Numbered from the stretch's first letter, positions 7,501-19,061 are shown. The stretch is DNA of 19,069 nt from Glomus cerebriforme (GCA_003550305.1 QKYT01001079.1:9577-28645), one strand, 5' to 3'. Numbers and translations: made by a program. Notes: generated from the letters alone by a model not told the origin.

Positions 7501-9656
7501 ACATTCTACTTTATACTTTAGCTGGATATAATGATGAGAAAGAAAAGCGTTCAACATCTTGACAATCGACAGCTCTTGATGGTTGAAAATGCGTATTATC
7601 AGGTATGGAAGCAAAATTTTTTTGATTTGTCTTTAAGCTTAAATTTATTTATATATTTATATTTTCATTAAATTTAGTGTAATCCACCTGATCGAACTGC
7701 GATCGTTAAAAAGGATCGATCGGTTATGGAGCAATACATTCGTAAGCTAATTTATTCTGACCTCAATAAAAAAACAGTTGAGAAAATTCTTAAGTTGCTT
7801 CGCAAATTAAATTGGGAAGATAAAGAAGTAAGGAATTTATTAAAAATTTATGATGAAATAAAAACTCTTGTATACTATATTATAACTATTATCCTATAAA
7901 TTTTAAATAGGTGTATAGAGTTTTAGAAAAATGTTTCTCCAAGGTGTGGAAGATTAAATATAGCAACATACATTTAATGGCCATTCTTGCTTCAGGCTTG
8001 CATCGTTATCATTCTGATTTTGGTGTAGCCTTAGTTGACAGGGTTATTGAGGATATCAGGATTGGATTAGAGGTAAGTATGTGAAACACGTATGCATAAT
8101 GTGTATAAAACTAAATTATTGTAAATTTTTTTTTTTAGCAAAACATTTTTAAGCATAATCAACGCCGTATCGCAACTGTTAAATACCTTGGTGAACTTTA
8201 TAATTACCGAATGGTGGATTCTCCTGTTATTTTTGATACTCTCTATTCCATTACCACTTTGGGCCATGGTACAATTTACAATATATATATATATATTTTT
8301 TTTTGCAAACTCGCATTTTACTTTTGCTTGTACTTAAAATGATCGTTCCTTTTTTTTAGAGTTTGGTCGTCCTGCCCCAAACCGTATTAATCACTTGGAT
8401 GCTCCAAATGATTTCTTTCGCATCCGTTTATGTTGTACTTTGCTCGACACATGTGGTATGTGTTTTGATCGAGGTAGTTCTTTGAAGCGCTTGGACGACT
8501 TTTTGGTATTCTTTCAGGTAAGCATTATCTTCTTATTGAATTTATTATATTAATTGTAATCTTTGTACATAATTATCAATTTTTTTTGCAGATGTATATC
8601 CTTACGAAACAGATACTTTCTATGGACATCGAATTTATGATCGCTGATTTATTTGAGGTATAAAAAGAGTTTTCAATTTAAAATGAATAAATTCCCAGTT
8701 GTTAATTCATATATATGTTTCTCAGATGTTAAGGCCAGATATGACCATATATAAAACGTACGAAGAGGCTGCTGCTGAAGTAGATAAGATGCTTATGGAA
8801 AATCATAAAGCCTTACAAGATGCTCAGGGGGCATCATTAAGCCAAGAAGATGGCGTGGAAGAAAGCGAAATGTCATCTTCAGATGATGACGACGATGAAG
8901 AAGGACAGGATGAAGAAATGGATAGAGAACGTGGTGACGCAGAAAGATCTGAAGAAGAAGTAGGGTTTAAGTTAATAATATTTTTATTTATGTTGCATTA
9001 TTAAATAACGTGATAATTATTATATAGGCCGAAACTGATGAAGTTAATGAAGAAGAAGGGGAAGATGAACTTATTGTTCATACTAATAGACAGGAAAAAG
9101 TTCCCACTGAAGAAGACGAAGAATTCGAAAGAGAGTTCAGTAGAATGATGACTGAGAGTATGGAATCTCGTAAATATGAACGTAAACCCGCAATGTTAGA
9201 TGTGGCAATACCTATGTATCTAAAGGGTGCTGACAAAGCTTCAGACTTTTTAGACGGTAGTGTCGCGTTTACATTATTAACAAAGAAAGGAAACAAACAA
9301 CATATAAAAACAATGGAAGTGCCATCAGACAGTGCTTTGGCGGTTAACACGCGTTCTAAACAAGAAGCTGAACGTGAAGAACAGCAGCAGCTTAAGAAAT
9401 TGGTATTAAATTACGAGGAAAGAGAAGAGCAAAATCAACGTATTGCCCTTGAACAGTCTTTAATTAACAGCGGAGTAAAAGTAACCTATCAATCGGGTAA
9501 TCGTCGTGGTCAGAGAGGTCGTAAAATGCTACACCATCACGGTGGAGGTGGAGGTTTGGCTTATTCCAATGATAGGTATTTATTATTAATTTTGTATTTA
9601 TTTTAACGTTGATTTTATTTATTTTTGTTTCTTTTATTAACTTTAGACGAAGGTGA
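4538..9656 (+). CDS. UPF2: UPF2/NMD2, nonsense-mediated mRNA decay scaffold (19 coding exons)
   Basis: UPF2 bridges UPF1 helicase and UPF3 during nonsense-mediated mRNA decay, mainly in the cytoplasm. The exons I read are 4538-4628, 4737-4951, 5036-5422 (or 5443), 5524-5832, 5909-6036, 6123-6231, 6302-6820, 6895-7005, 7089-7154, 7249-7434, 7522-7602, 7678-7827, 7911-8072, 8139-8268, 8360-8517, 8592-8657, 8726-8959, 9028-9575 and 9647-9656. They give about 1219 aa (1226 with the longer third exon), between yeast and human UPF2 in length. MIF4G-1 spans roughly residues 35-340 (contains SNMKKNTGFIKK). An acidic linker follows at 435-530. MIF4G-2 is at about 545-735 (NRDLIDQAAVDFC, LLETCGRFLF, MVENAYYQCNPP). 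MIF4G-3, the UPF3-binding module, is at 745-955 (HNQRRIATVKYLGELYNYRM, FRIRLCCTLLDTCG). A second acidic tract (about 985-1060) leads to the UPF1-binding C-terminus (FTLLTKKGNKQ), which ends in R-R-R. The start at 4538 (MEAEAETIAKNERRQ) matches the short yeast N-terminus, but an open frame extends upstream without an ATG. Confidence 0.95.
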
Positions 9657-10355
9657 AATTTTAATATTTTGCTGAAATGGGAATTTTATTTCCATAGTTG
9701 ATTACCATTTCATAACACATAAAAAGGAGGCGCTACTCCAAGAATCATTTTAACGGTTCATCCCACATGCGGTATATACGTTTCAAAACGGAACATTATG
9801 CTTTGAAACTTTTTCCCATCAGGATTGTTCACACTTTTTTGCCTTAGTTGAAATTTTTTCTTATGATGAGGTGCATATCATAACAAAAAAAAATTTTTTT
9901 ATTATTTCTTGATGTGGTAAACAAAACATCGAAAAAAAAGGGAAATAAGGGATGATAGTTAGCGAGTTAGCGAGTGATTTATTCGATTCATTGCTTATTT
10001 ATATCTTTGTAAATCTTCAAGCCATATAATTACGTATGTAATTATTGCATTTATATCAATTGTCCTGATTTTTTTCGCTTCCTAATTCCCATTTAATATA
10101 GCGTGTGGTAGTTTAGTCATGGTTATTAGAAGTAAAATACTTGTATGTTTTCTTTTAATAGTTGACATCAAATAGTTGACTTAGCTTTGTGGAAGTCGAA
10201 CTAGATTACGTCATGAATTATTTTTCTGTATTAATTTTGACAAATTACTTTTTTTCTATATTATCAATAAATATTATTTATATTATTTATCAATTTCTTT
10301 GAAAATTTCACTTCAAATTATTAATTCGAATTACATAAAAAGTGTTCCTTCTAAA
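9657..10355. other. Convergent 3' intergenic region of UPF2 and gene 2
   Basis: Both flanking genes end here, so this holds two 3' untranslated regions. I see no open reading frame worth calling. Many A and T runs are present (for example 9889-9907). Confidence 0.6.
10266..10271 (+). terminator. AATAAA polyadenylation-type signal, possible for UPF2
   Basis: AATAAA lies about 610 nt after the UPF2 stop codon and only about 85 bp from the stop of the opposing gene. It is the clearest canonical plus-strand signal in the spacer. If used, UPF2 would have a long 3' UTR that almost reaches the opposing coding region. In such AT-rich DNA the hexamer could be chance. Confidence 0.35.
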
Positions 10356-13217
10356 TTAATGTAATCGATGTTTCTTCCAGACAAAGCAGGTTAAACCACC
10401 ATCAGGTTCGCCTTCAACATCTAATGAATCATAATTTTCAATTGGTTCGTTGTCTTGGTCATGTGCAGATTGATCATATGCTATAGATTCCGCTGTAATA
10501 TACTGCGGATTATAATTACCCGCCATAGAAGTATCTGCTCTTGTTATTTCATTATTTTTATATTGAGATATAAAATTTGATGATTCATTATCAATAGACC
10601 ATTGATGAATGTGTGTTGATGTTTTTGGCATAAAATTTTGTTCAATAATCCAATGTTGATTTTCTTCAAAGGGTAAATTGGTTTCTAAGTTTCGGTTATC
10701 AACCTTATCAACCGCGGATCTTTGAGTAAAGAATTCTTCTCCTACACTTCCATACATTAATCCATTACTACTTTCGTAATGACTTTTATGGAGAGACTGG
10801 TTATTGTCTTGGAATTGAAAATAAAAATTATTTGAATCATTAAACATAACTTTGCTACAATCTTTGTGACACACGTTGAAACCCGCTCCAAGATTATCTA
10901 TATTATTAATGACTTCTTCATAACCACTTTGAGTTGCATCTTTGGAATTGAAAAGAAGAACATTTGTATGGTCTAAATCAGTACCCTCTGTAAATATTGC
11001 TTGACAAGTTTTTTCATCATCTTTAAATTCTTTGCTAATGAGATTACAGTCTTTTTTTGCAAGTCCAATGTTCATACATGATTGTTCAATCTTTGCACCT
11101 TCAATGATAACTGCATGGGAAAGTCGATGACTTTGATATGCTTTACTTTTATTATCTGGAGTAGCTATATATTGATTTTGTGACTGTGACGAAGGTAATG
11201 ATTTTCGTTTAATCCAAGTTGGATCAAAACATATAATCATTTTCTCATTATAAGAATTGTTGGAGGTTTTGTTTTCATTTTCTTCTGAAGATTTTACACC
11301 ATCATTTTGCAAATTCTTTATAATTTTGTCAACTACTAGTCGTTTTAAATCATCATCTGATTCCATGTCATTATCTGTTATCTTTTCTTGCCCAGCATTT
11401 TTAGATGCAATTTCGCCTACATGAGAAACTTTTTCTACTGAAAATTGTTTATCTGTATTAACAGCCGATGAACAAACCTTGCCATTTTGTCGTTCAGTCT
11501 GTTTATATTTTGTTCGACTGCCAGATGACGATTCAGGACCATTGGTGCACTTATTATTATTAGACAATGGGTGTATATTATCATGTGGCAAAGCATATTT
11601 AGATAACTCATTTTTTTGTTCACTAGTAAAATATGAAGATGTAATATTTTGTTCGCCTTGCGATTTTAGTTTCGACGAAGAACCAGTTTTTTTATTAACC
11701 AGACTGTATGACGCGTTACTCGAGGATATGCTCTTTTCGTCAAATAAACCATGAGATGAATCTGTCAAGGAAGCTTTCTTCGATTCGATGCGAATTATTT
11801 GTGACTTTCTTGGTTTGTTTGACTTATTAAAATGTCTATTGTTTGACCTTTTTTTCCTTTCTTCTAATTTCTCTTTTTTATTCTTTATAGATAAATTAGT
11901 AATTTTGAATGTTGACTTTTCAATAATACAATAAATAAAATACCTGTTCTTTCGCCGAAATTTTGCAACCTTTGCAACAGATAGAACCATGCAAAGATGA
12001 AGTTTCATCTATATTCTGTACCGAATTTTGAGTTGCATCTTGCTCATCTTTATGAACCTTTGTTAATAGATCAGTTTTACGACGAATACGGCTATTTTTT
12101 TGACCAAAATCATCCTCAGTTTGGTTTTTTCGTTTACGGGGTGGATTCGAGTTAAGAAAATCGATTTCAGAGAATACTAAATCAGGAACTATAATTGAAT
12201 TAATAACGCGTGTTTATTTTCATTAAAGAAAGGACAATTATTACCTCCTTTTGTCTTTATTTTTTCCGATGCCTTTCCTTTATTAAATATCCCAAATCCA
12301 GTTTTATTATCTGAACGAATCTGACATTATTAAAAAAATTTCATATATATATATATATAAAATAAGAAAATGGTTTAAATATAATGAATTAGAAATTTAT
12401 TTATGTGATTACAGTTACGCGATTTGTTCCAAGTTTATCCGAAGACCAATTCTGTTAGTTCAATAAAATAAAATAATATCTTTCAAAAAGATATAAATAT
12501 TATTGTCATAGTTTTAAAAGTCATGTATTCGTTACCTGCATTATTTGAGAGCTAGCAAGTAAAGAATCGGTTCTTCGACGACGATCCTTTAAAATATCAT
12601 GCGTACTATGTTTTTTTAAGAATTTTTTCTTTTCCTTTTTAGAAGACTTTTGGTTTTTTTGATCACTTTCTTTTTGTACATGATCAACATTAAGAGACTT
12701 ATCCTTCATAGGTTTACCCCGTTCTCCACGGTGCTGTTCCAACGAAAAGGTACTCTTAACTCGTTTCTTTTTAGGGAATTCCTTTCTGGTCTTTGAGATA
12801 TTTCGGTCTTGTGAGCGCGATTCGGATTCCTTAACTTCAGATAGCTTTGATTTTCGCAGTTGAGTTCTTGATATAAGGAGCGAACCGTTTATTGATGGTA
12901 GACCATGACCATGTTCAATGGAATATCGCGAATAATCCGATAATGTAGTTTTACGGCTCTTTTCCGAATCCAAAGATGACGAATGTTCTATTTATATTTT
13001 ATATCATTTATAGTAATGAATAAGAATTAAAACGAAATAAAGTGAGTGAATACTAAATAATAACACCTTTTTCTGATCTTTGGATTTTTTCATGATTTAA
13101 TTGCTGTTCCAAAACATAGTCTAAAATAAATTGTTCTTGGAGGACATTTCTATCTACGAAGAACTTTGTATGTTCTTTTAAGTTACTTTCTGTCAAACGA
13201 GCGTGTTGAGGTGACAT
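10356..13217 (-). CDS. Unrecognised basic, low-complexity protein, 827 aa, six exons
   Basis: I do not recognise this protein. Exons on the minus strand are 13217-13067, 12987-12536, 12451-12419 (33 nt), 12320-12245, 12188-11944 and 11882-10356; all join in phase. The start MSPQHARLTESNLKEHTKFF follows an untranslated A-rich leader. Residues 20-50 are predicted helix (VLQEQFILDYVLEQQLNHEK). Several basic clusters (KKKRVK, KKEKKKFLKK, DRRRRTD, PPRKRKN) look like nuclear localisation signals. The least degenerate block, about residues 219-250, reads TGFGIFNKGKASEKIKTKG then VPDLVFSEIDFLNS, and may be the conserved core. A cysteine cluster CCKGC sits near 307-311. The large last exon encodes Ser/Asn/Lys-rich, probably disordered sequence with an FDPTWIKRKSLP patch, and ends GGLTCFVWKKHRLH. 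No catalytic motif is visible. A nuclear or chromatin-associated role is only an inference from charge. It is a real gene by splice phase and length. Confidence 0.8.
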
Positions 13218-14955
13218 TTATAACAAGAAAGAAACCTTTGCGAGCAAAAAAAAAAACAAAAACAAAAAAAAATAAAATAAAATAAATTCTTTTTTTTTTT
13301 AGAAAATGTGTGAAGAAAAGAATAGAATACTAAGTAGCTTAATTAGAGTTTGTATATAAAACGCAAATATTTATTATATCTGTCATTTATCATATAAGAC
13401 ACAATTAAAAAATTTTATGTAGGAATTCCTATTCCTCAGTGACATTGCTTCTGAGGAGGTCATAATTGACCTAATTCTTTTCATTTTACGTTATATACAA
13501 TTAAAGTTTGTCTGAATAATTGATATAAAATAATTAATTTTACAGCCTTTGAACTTTTTTTTTTTTTTTTTTTATCTATCGTCGTTTTAAGAATGGTGTT
13601 AAGACGAAAAAAAATTTACAGACGATTACTGTTGGATGATTATTATTACTTTTTTTCTTAGTAAAAGATTTCAGTGATTTCGTTTATTCATTTTAAGGAT
13701 GAAATCAATAATGAATTGGATGAGTTTTCAAAATGTATTTGTCATTTCTTATGTAAAGTGGATAAAAAAAAACGAAAACTTATTTTGCGTCAAATATAAC
13801 GAAAAGATTAAAGATAAAAGTTCATAATAAGGCTATATACAGTAATTATTATAATAGATTTCTATCAAGAAGCATACGGCAACTTTATCAAGATCATTAC
13901 TTTTTTACTCAAGAGATAACTTGATACTCATTGATTCATAACTTCATCCCATTAATATATCCAAAGACACAGTACCGGTATATGGGAAATTCTCAATGGC
14001 ATTTGGCATACTGTATCGAAAAAAAATTTGGAATGTTTTTGTTTCTATGTGAAATTCTTCATGTTTTGCAACTTTTCTCCTCTTTTCTAATTATAACAAA
14101 TTTTTTTGCTTGAATTTACAGTACTACGTCTTGCACTAGATCATTATGATTTATTTCAAAGAAACCGTCACTTATAAAAAATGATGGTTTATTGAAGCCG
14201 TGAGAAATCCATTGTGCGTTCTTTAAGTATAACTCTCGTGATCTGCACTTTCTAACAATTATTTTTTTTTAATTGACATTTTCATTCTACATATTCTACA
14301 TAATAAAATCACTACAACGTCATTTGATCATTTCAACGTCACTCGAGTTATAAAGATTTTTTTATTACCAACTGAAACAAAAGAATAACATTTATTATTA
14401 TAATTTTAAATGATTATTTAAAACTTAGTATTTAGTAAGGGTTTCTTTTATTCAAAAGACTATATATATACTACATGTAAATGCTATATGATATATATAT
14501 ATTATATATATATATATATATATATTACTATTATACTATACTTTTCTGACAATTTTTAATTATTGCTATAGGTAATTTATTTATTTTTTTTTAAAAAAAA
14601 AAAAAAAGTCTGTAAAATGCTATATTTATATTAGATTTGTTTATAAATTTGTCTATAATTTGTATTTCTTTATATATATATATTTTTTTATATAAAATTG
14701 TCAGCTCTTGGCTGCTTTTAACCTAGTCAATCCATAGGAAATATAAAATCAATAATCATAGATTGCAACGTTGCAAAATTAATATTTGATTGATAACTTC
14801 TCATAATATTCTTTTAAATCTTCTTAACTCTCTCTTAAACTTTCACAACAAATAATATAATTGCTTATTTTCCCGGAACTTCAATTGTGATGAAACAAAT
14901 AAGATACATCTCCCAAAGTCCTTTTCATATTGAACACATCACTCATATACACACT
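13218..14955. other. Intergenic: gene 2 promoter side and gene 3 3' side
   Basis: The genes on both sides are on the minus strand, so the right part of this spacer follows gene 3's stop and the left part lies upstream of gene 2's start. Next to the gene 2 start is an A-rich stretch with AAAAAC and AAAAT units (about 13246-13287). A poly-T run lies near 13557-13573. No gene, tRNA or other RNA is supported; the 60-codon open frame at 13931-14113 has no features. The segment also has an AATAAATAAAT-like word on the minus strand near 14575-14584, a possible distant poly(A) signal for gene 3. Confidence 0.5.
14491..14526. repeat. (TA)n microsatellite
   Basis: A nearly pure TA dinucleotide run of about 36 bp, interrupted once near 14501. 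Shorter TA runs occur at 7156-7175, 8281-8297, 12344-12358 and 16945-16964. These are likely length-variable and expected in this base composition. Confidence 0.8.
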
Positions 14956-16919
14956 TCAACATCCTAATAAGCGGTTACCCGCTCGTCCATTCAATGCAGT
15001 TGATAAAACTGCAGTTGTAAACGCTGTAGTGGTGCTTGCGCTCCAGCCCAATTGCATGCTTACTTGATGTGTAACCAATTTCAAAAATTCATTCATTATG
15101 CCACCGCGAAATAAAACCACCATAACTAAATAATATAAAAATCCTGATACTCTGCTTCGTGCAATAAATTTTCTCAATAATCTTGAAAAATATAACTTAA
15201 ATCTAGATCCACGTACAATTGGAATACGATGATGATGATAAATACGGTGATCAAGATTATCACTGTTATCGTGTGAAGTGTTGTTTTCAGTTGATGTGTT
15301 ATTATTTATAGGTGTTATTGGTTTATGCGACGTTAATGCGGGCACTTCCTGATGGAAGGCAAGATTAGGAGACGTCATGGGAGAAAACGTGGGAGAAATG
15401 GAAGAAATTGGTTTTAAAGGTTTTGGAGATAAAATAACATTGTTATTTTTATTGTCAATAGGAGTTATTTGAAGGAGTGAACGTGGAGTCATTTTTAACC
15501 AATTCGGTATAACCACATGTTCCAAACCGGGAGATGCAGGTCGGCTCGGATATGGGGTAGAAGGCCGGCTGGAAATGGGAGTTGCCGGACGACTTCCATG
15601 TGGAGTAGCTGGTCTACTGAAAAATGGTGTGGACGGCCGACTGGGGTGAGGAGTATTATGAGCAGAGTAGAATACATCGTGCATTGAATTCAAAGAGTCA
15701 AATGATGTTGCTCTGCTCAAGGGTTTTGGTAATTGTAAAATGGGTAACGGATTTCCATAAATTTGGTATGCCTCACAAGTATCAACATCGTATTCATAAT
15801 TATCCTTCCCACCTTGTTCTATAAAAAAAATATATATATTTCAATATATGAAAATTTCTATAAAAGGAAACAATCATCCATAGGGCAGTGTAAAGATTAC
15901 TTACCAATAAGTACATTTTCTTCATCAAAATAGTTCCAAAGTTCTTGTTCTGAAGGAAAAAATATTCGGTTTAAGGATTCTTGAGGAAGAATACGTTTCA
16001 AAATTTGCCAAATGCCAGAGTACATCCATCCATAGTTTAAGACGAATACTATTTAAATATAGTAAAATCGTCAATATTACGTCATGTACAACCGAATATT
16101 TCCGAAAATGTAAAAAAAAAAAGAATTCCATAGAATACATACTTGCACCCGCAGAACCGGGAAAATGATGTCTCATAATGTCAATCGTAAATGGAACCAA
16201 TTCCATATCCTAAGAAAATTTTAAATATTAAAAAATGTTTGATGATCAAAATTACATTGAAGAGAAAATTACAATAGTTACCAAAGTGGAAACACCAGCT
16301 CCTTTCAAATCCAACAAGATGGCATATTGCAGAACCGGGCCATCTCTTGAATTTATAGTTCTGTCTAATAATAACCTTCTGGCTACTTCAGCATTATAAA
16401 TGATAAATTTTTTCACATCTTCAATAGTAGGTGATCCATCTTCACGTTTATATTCACGCAAATTGAATACAGCACAAGGGCGACCAAATTTATCAGTTTT
16501 ATGAAAAAAGAATAAACCTTTTTCAATAAATAATGGATGAATGTCGGCGAGAGTGATGGAATCAACATCATTTTCTATACGCCATCTTAAATCAGAGATG
16601 AGAGCTTTAAAGGCTACATCAAAATCGAATCCAGCTCGTCTGAGGAAACGAAAAAGAGTACCTAAATTTTAAGAATAAATAAAATCGGTAAATATAATCA
16701 AATTTCATTAAAAGCAAATAGTAAATCAAATAAAATGTATATACCTCTGTCAGAAAGATATTGCCTGATACGTTCAACTTGAACGAAATTTAAGCAAAAT
16801 TCTTGTTGAAGTTCTGGAAGGAAATCAGCAAGAGCGGTTTGCAAGTCATCAATTACAGTTTCGGATTCCTTAAATAATACATTGAATTGGATAATTTTTT
16901 CTTGAAGCAAATGACTCAT
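14956..16919 (-). CDS. Sec14-like CRAL-TRIO lipid-transfer protein with SRPxTP repeats, 542 aa
   Basis: CRAL-TRIO proteins hold a single lipid or other hydrophobic ligand and move or present it between membranes. Minus-strand exons are 16919-16745, 16661-16282, 16209-16143, 16048-15905 and 15818-14956, all joining in phase. Another in-frame ATG lies two codons upstream (16925). Residues 1-58 are helical. A CRAL-TRIO N-like helix follows (TLFRFLRRAGFDFDVAFKAL, about 59-80), then the lipid-binding fold to about 265: FFFHKTDKFGRPCAVFNLRE, LQYAILLDLKGAGVSTL, FTIDIMRHHFPGSAGAIFVL, NYGWMYSGIWQILKRILP, NRIFFPSEQELWNYF. These match the family's ligand-pocket floor, GxG-containing strand and terminal segment. 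After a linker comes a five-copy SRP[SA][TS]P repeat, a Ser/Pro/Asn-rich region, a basic segment, and a hydrophobic stretch (GFLYYLVMVVLF) with an amphipathic tail ending in Cys. Human MOSPD2 has a similar length and order, but I see no complete MSP domain here. The ligand is unknown. Confidence 0.88.
15529..15648 (-). repeat. In-frame 24-bp tandem repeat encoding SRP[SA][TS]P octads
   Basis: Five head-to-tail 8-residue units lie within the CRAL-TRIO gene: HPSRPSTP, FFSRPATP, HGSRPATP, ISSRPSTP and YPSRPASP. The invariant positions are Ser-Arg-Pro at 3-5 and Pro at 8, with Ser/Thr before the last Pro. Each unit therefore offers a proline-directed phosphorylation site with an Arg three residues before it. 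The DNA units have diverged, with different codons for the same residues, so the peptide pattern seems to be maintained by selection. The repeat lies after the lipid-binding domain in a disordered linker. Confidence 0.85.
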
Positions 16920-18579
16920 TATCATAAAAAACAAAATCAATTTGTATATATATATATATATATAAAAAGATATTATTTATATATATATGTGTTATAGTAA
17001 ATGATGTATGTAGGAAAAGATGATAAAGAGTAGGGGAGTTTTAGATCTTATGGTCACAAACAAAGACGAAAAAAAAAAAAAATGAGAAGTCAGAAAGGAT
17101 GTATTTTATATAAAATAAAGAGAACAGAAAACTAGTGAAAATATTTTTTTTTTTTTTTTTTTGTGCAGTGGATGACAACAGAAACAAGATTTTTAAAGCT
17201 TGTTCGTTTTAATTATGTAAAATATGCAAAATAAAAAAAAAAAATCATATAGAAAATATGGAATTTCTGTGTATTTATAATGAAATATAGTTTTTTTTTT
17301 TATAAATAGATATTGAAAAATAACGTTACTCAGTTTTTATTAGTGTAAAAAAAATTGTAAATCTGTAACATGATGCGGTGATACATTATGTACAAGGTTA
17401 ATGCGTCATTGTAACACCAACCTCTTTAATGTCACAAAGAAAATTTCCGTAAAACTTCCAACTTTATCGTTTTGATTATCTATTGATTAAGAAAATAAAT
17501 CCAAAATTTCAAAAAAAAAACTTTAAAAACTTTAGATAAGATGAAATTTAGATATCAATCAATTTTGTATTAACCGTAAAAATTAAAAGAGAATTGCCGT
17601 TTTATTCATTTTATTTAATATTTAGTGATTTATTTCATGTGATAGCAAGGATAGTTGACGCCTTTTTTTTTTGTTCACCTGACAGACAATTGTGATACTA
17701 CATCTTTCTAAATGTAAATTTCAGCTGAAAAATCAAATTTGGGCGGATATATAAAATAAAAAACATAATTTTGGAAAAACGTCACACGAGAACTCCACAA
17801 TATAATTATCCTTTCGAGGAGTACATTAAATATTTATTAATAAAAATCGGATGTAAAACTTCAAATGTCAATGATACTTTTACGGTTAAGTGCGCCCGTT
17901 CAAAGGTGGTCAGCCGACCAAACAAGACCCTTTACACAAAAAATTTACCCTATCAGGATCTTTTACTTGTTAATAATCCATGTTAGTTTTTTTTTTTCTT
18001 TCAAGAAATTGGTAATTTTTGATGAAATCTTTTATGTAATCTTAATAATCTAATTTGGATAGATGGCGATATTTGTTATATCAATTGGGATTATTAATTC
18101 GATCCTGTAGTAAACCAATACATCGGTATGTTAAAAACTTTTGTCAAACTTAAAAAGATTATCTTAATATAAATTGTGATATAAAAACGCCTTTATATGT
18201 CATATGTCCAAGAAACGTGATATCATTTTATGTCCTTTTAGCCACCAAAGGAAAAGCGTCAATTTTTTGACAATTTAACAGATTATATTTTATTCGCAAT
18301 TTTTCGTTAGATTAAAATAAAAAAAATGTGTCATTTGTGTAAATGGAGATATTTATGTCATTCATGCATCAATTAACATTTAATATAATGGTATATTCTG
18401 GTCAGATCCTGTTAATTTTGGCCAACTCCCATCCCCTCCCTGCATCAAATATTCCATACATATCAACAATGTGAACAACAAAAAAAAAAAGAAATTAAAT
18501 TTAGTAAAATGGCTTTATTATCTGAACAGAAAAAAAATTATATAATCCTGTTTCCATAATAAGTATAGAAATTTTTTAT
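16920..18579. other. Intergenic: CRAL-TRIO gene 5' side and spacer
   Basis: No gene is supported. Close to the CRAL-TRIO start is a (TA)n run (16945-16964), then A and T homopolymers (about 17069-17082, 17143-17162, 17291-17301). The open frame at 17771-17986 is short and without recognisable features. Near 18393-18430 lies a pair of words (ATTCTGGTCAGATCC and AATTTTGGCCAACTCCC) similar to the repeat core at 1023-1080, suggesting a relic of the same dispersed element. Confidence 0.5.
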
Positions 18580-19061
18580 CACGTGCTTGTGGTTTTGAAT
18601 GTCAATCCTTTAGTAAAATAAGGATTAAAAGGTACCTTTCAAAATCGTCTTAGATTAGGTTATCACAATCGAAGTTTGATAAGATAAGAATTAGATAATC
18701 GCGATATTGTCTGTCTTCGTGCATTAATGTCATCATGCATAACATGATTGACGGCTAAAAAAAAATCTCACATGCTAACTTTTACGTCAATTTTTTTTTT
18801 TTTTTTTGATTCCCAAAGAATACTTTCGAAAGGTCGAATTTTGTCACGTGATTGTCACTATCTCAATTCGATTCTGAATGGTTTTCTGAAAATTATTAAT
18901 TAAATAATGACGTCATATATACGTGATTTATTAATGTGTTAAATCCACTTGTTTAAAATTAGAAATATTCTTAGCCGCAAAATCAGCCTGCTGATTATGA
19001 TTATCAATTGACCAGATATAAAGCCTCATTCATTAAAAGTTCTTTCTCAATAACTTTCAAA
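18580..19061 (+). promoter_or_regulatory. Probable promoter of a plus-strand gene cut by the window edge
   Basis: Several regulatory-type words cluster here in order: CACGTG (18580-18585), GATAAGATAAG (18678-18688), CACGTG (18845-18850), the palindrome TGACGTCA (18908-18915), a perfect dyad AATCAG-cctg-CTGATT (18981-18996), and TATAAAG (19017-19023). An ATG follows 45 bp after the start of the TATA box. Known families that bind such words are bHLH proteins (CACGTG), CREB/ATF-type bZIP proteins (TGACGTCA) and GATA factors. Binding here is inferred from sequence only. Confidence 0.5.

Noticed and set aside
11479..11754. Plus-strand 91-codon open frame opposite gene 2
   Set aside because: It is antisense to the long last exon of gene 2, has no recognisable domain, and shows no sign of its own splice or promoter signals.
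11883..12008. N-terminal extension of gene 2's last exon starting with MKLHLCMVLS
   Set aside because: This part overlaps the CCKGC-encoding exon in another frame and then reads through a 61-nt intron; splicing at 11943/11883 joins the upstream exons in phase.
13931..14113. 60-codon plus-strand open frame
   Set aside because: No domain, no splice context, and it lies in the spacer between two minus-strand genes.
15624..15824. Plus-strand open frame over the SRPxTP repeat
   Set aside because: It is antisense to the CRAL-TRIO coding exon and crosses that gene's intron border.
17143..17163. Long poly-T or poly-A runs as tails of retroposed genes
   Set aside because: Similar runs occur throughout the spacers, and no adjacent processed gene copy or target duplication is visible.
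17771..18053. Overlapping 71- and 62-codon open frames
   Set aside because: Short, low in informative residues, and in different frames over the same AT-rich spacer.
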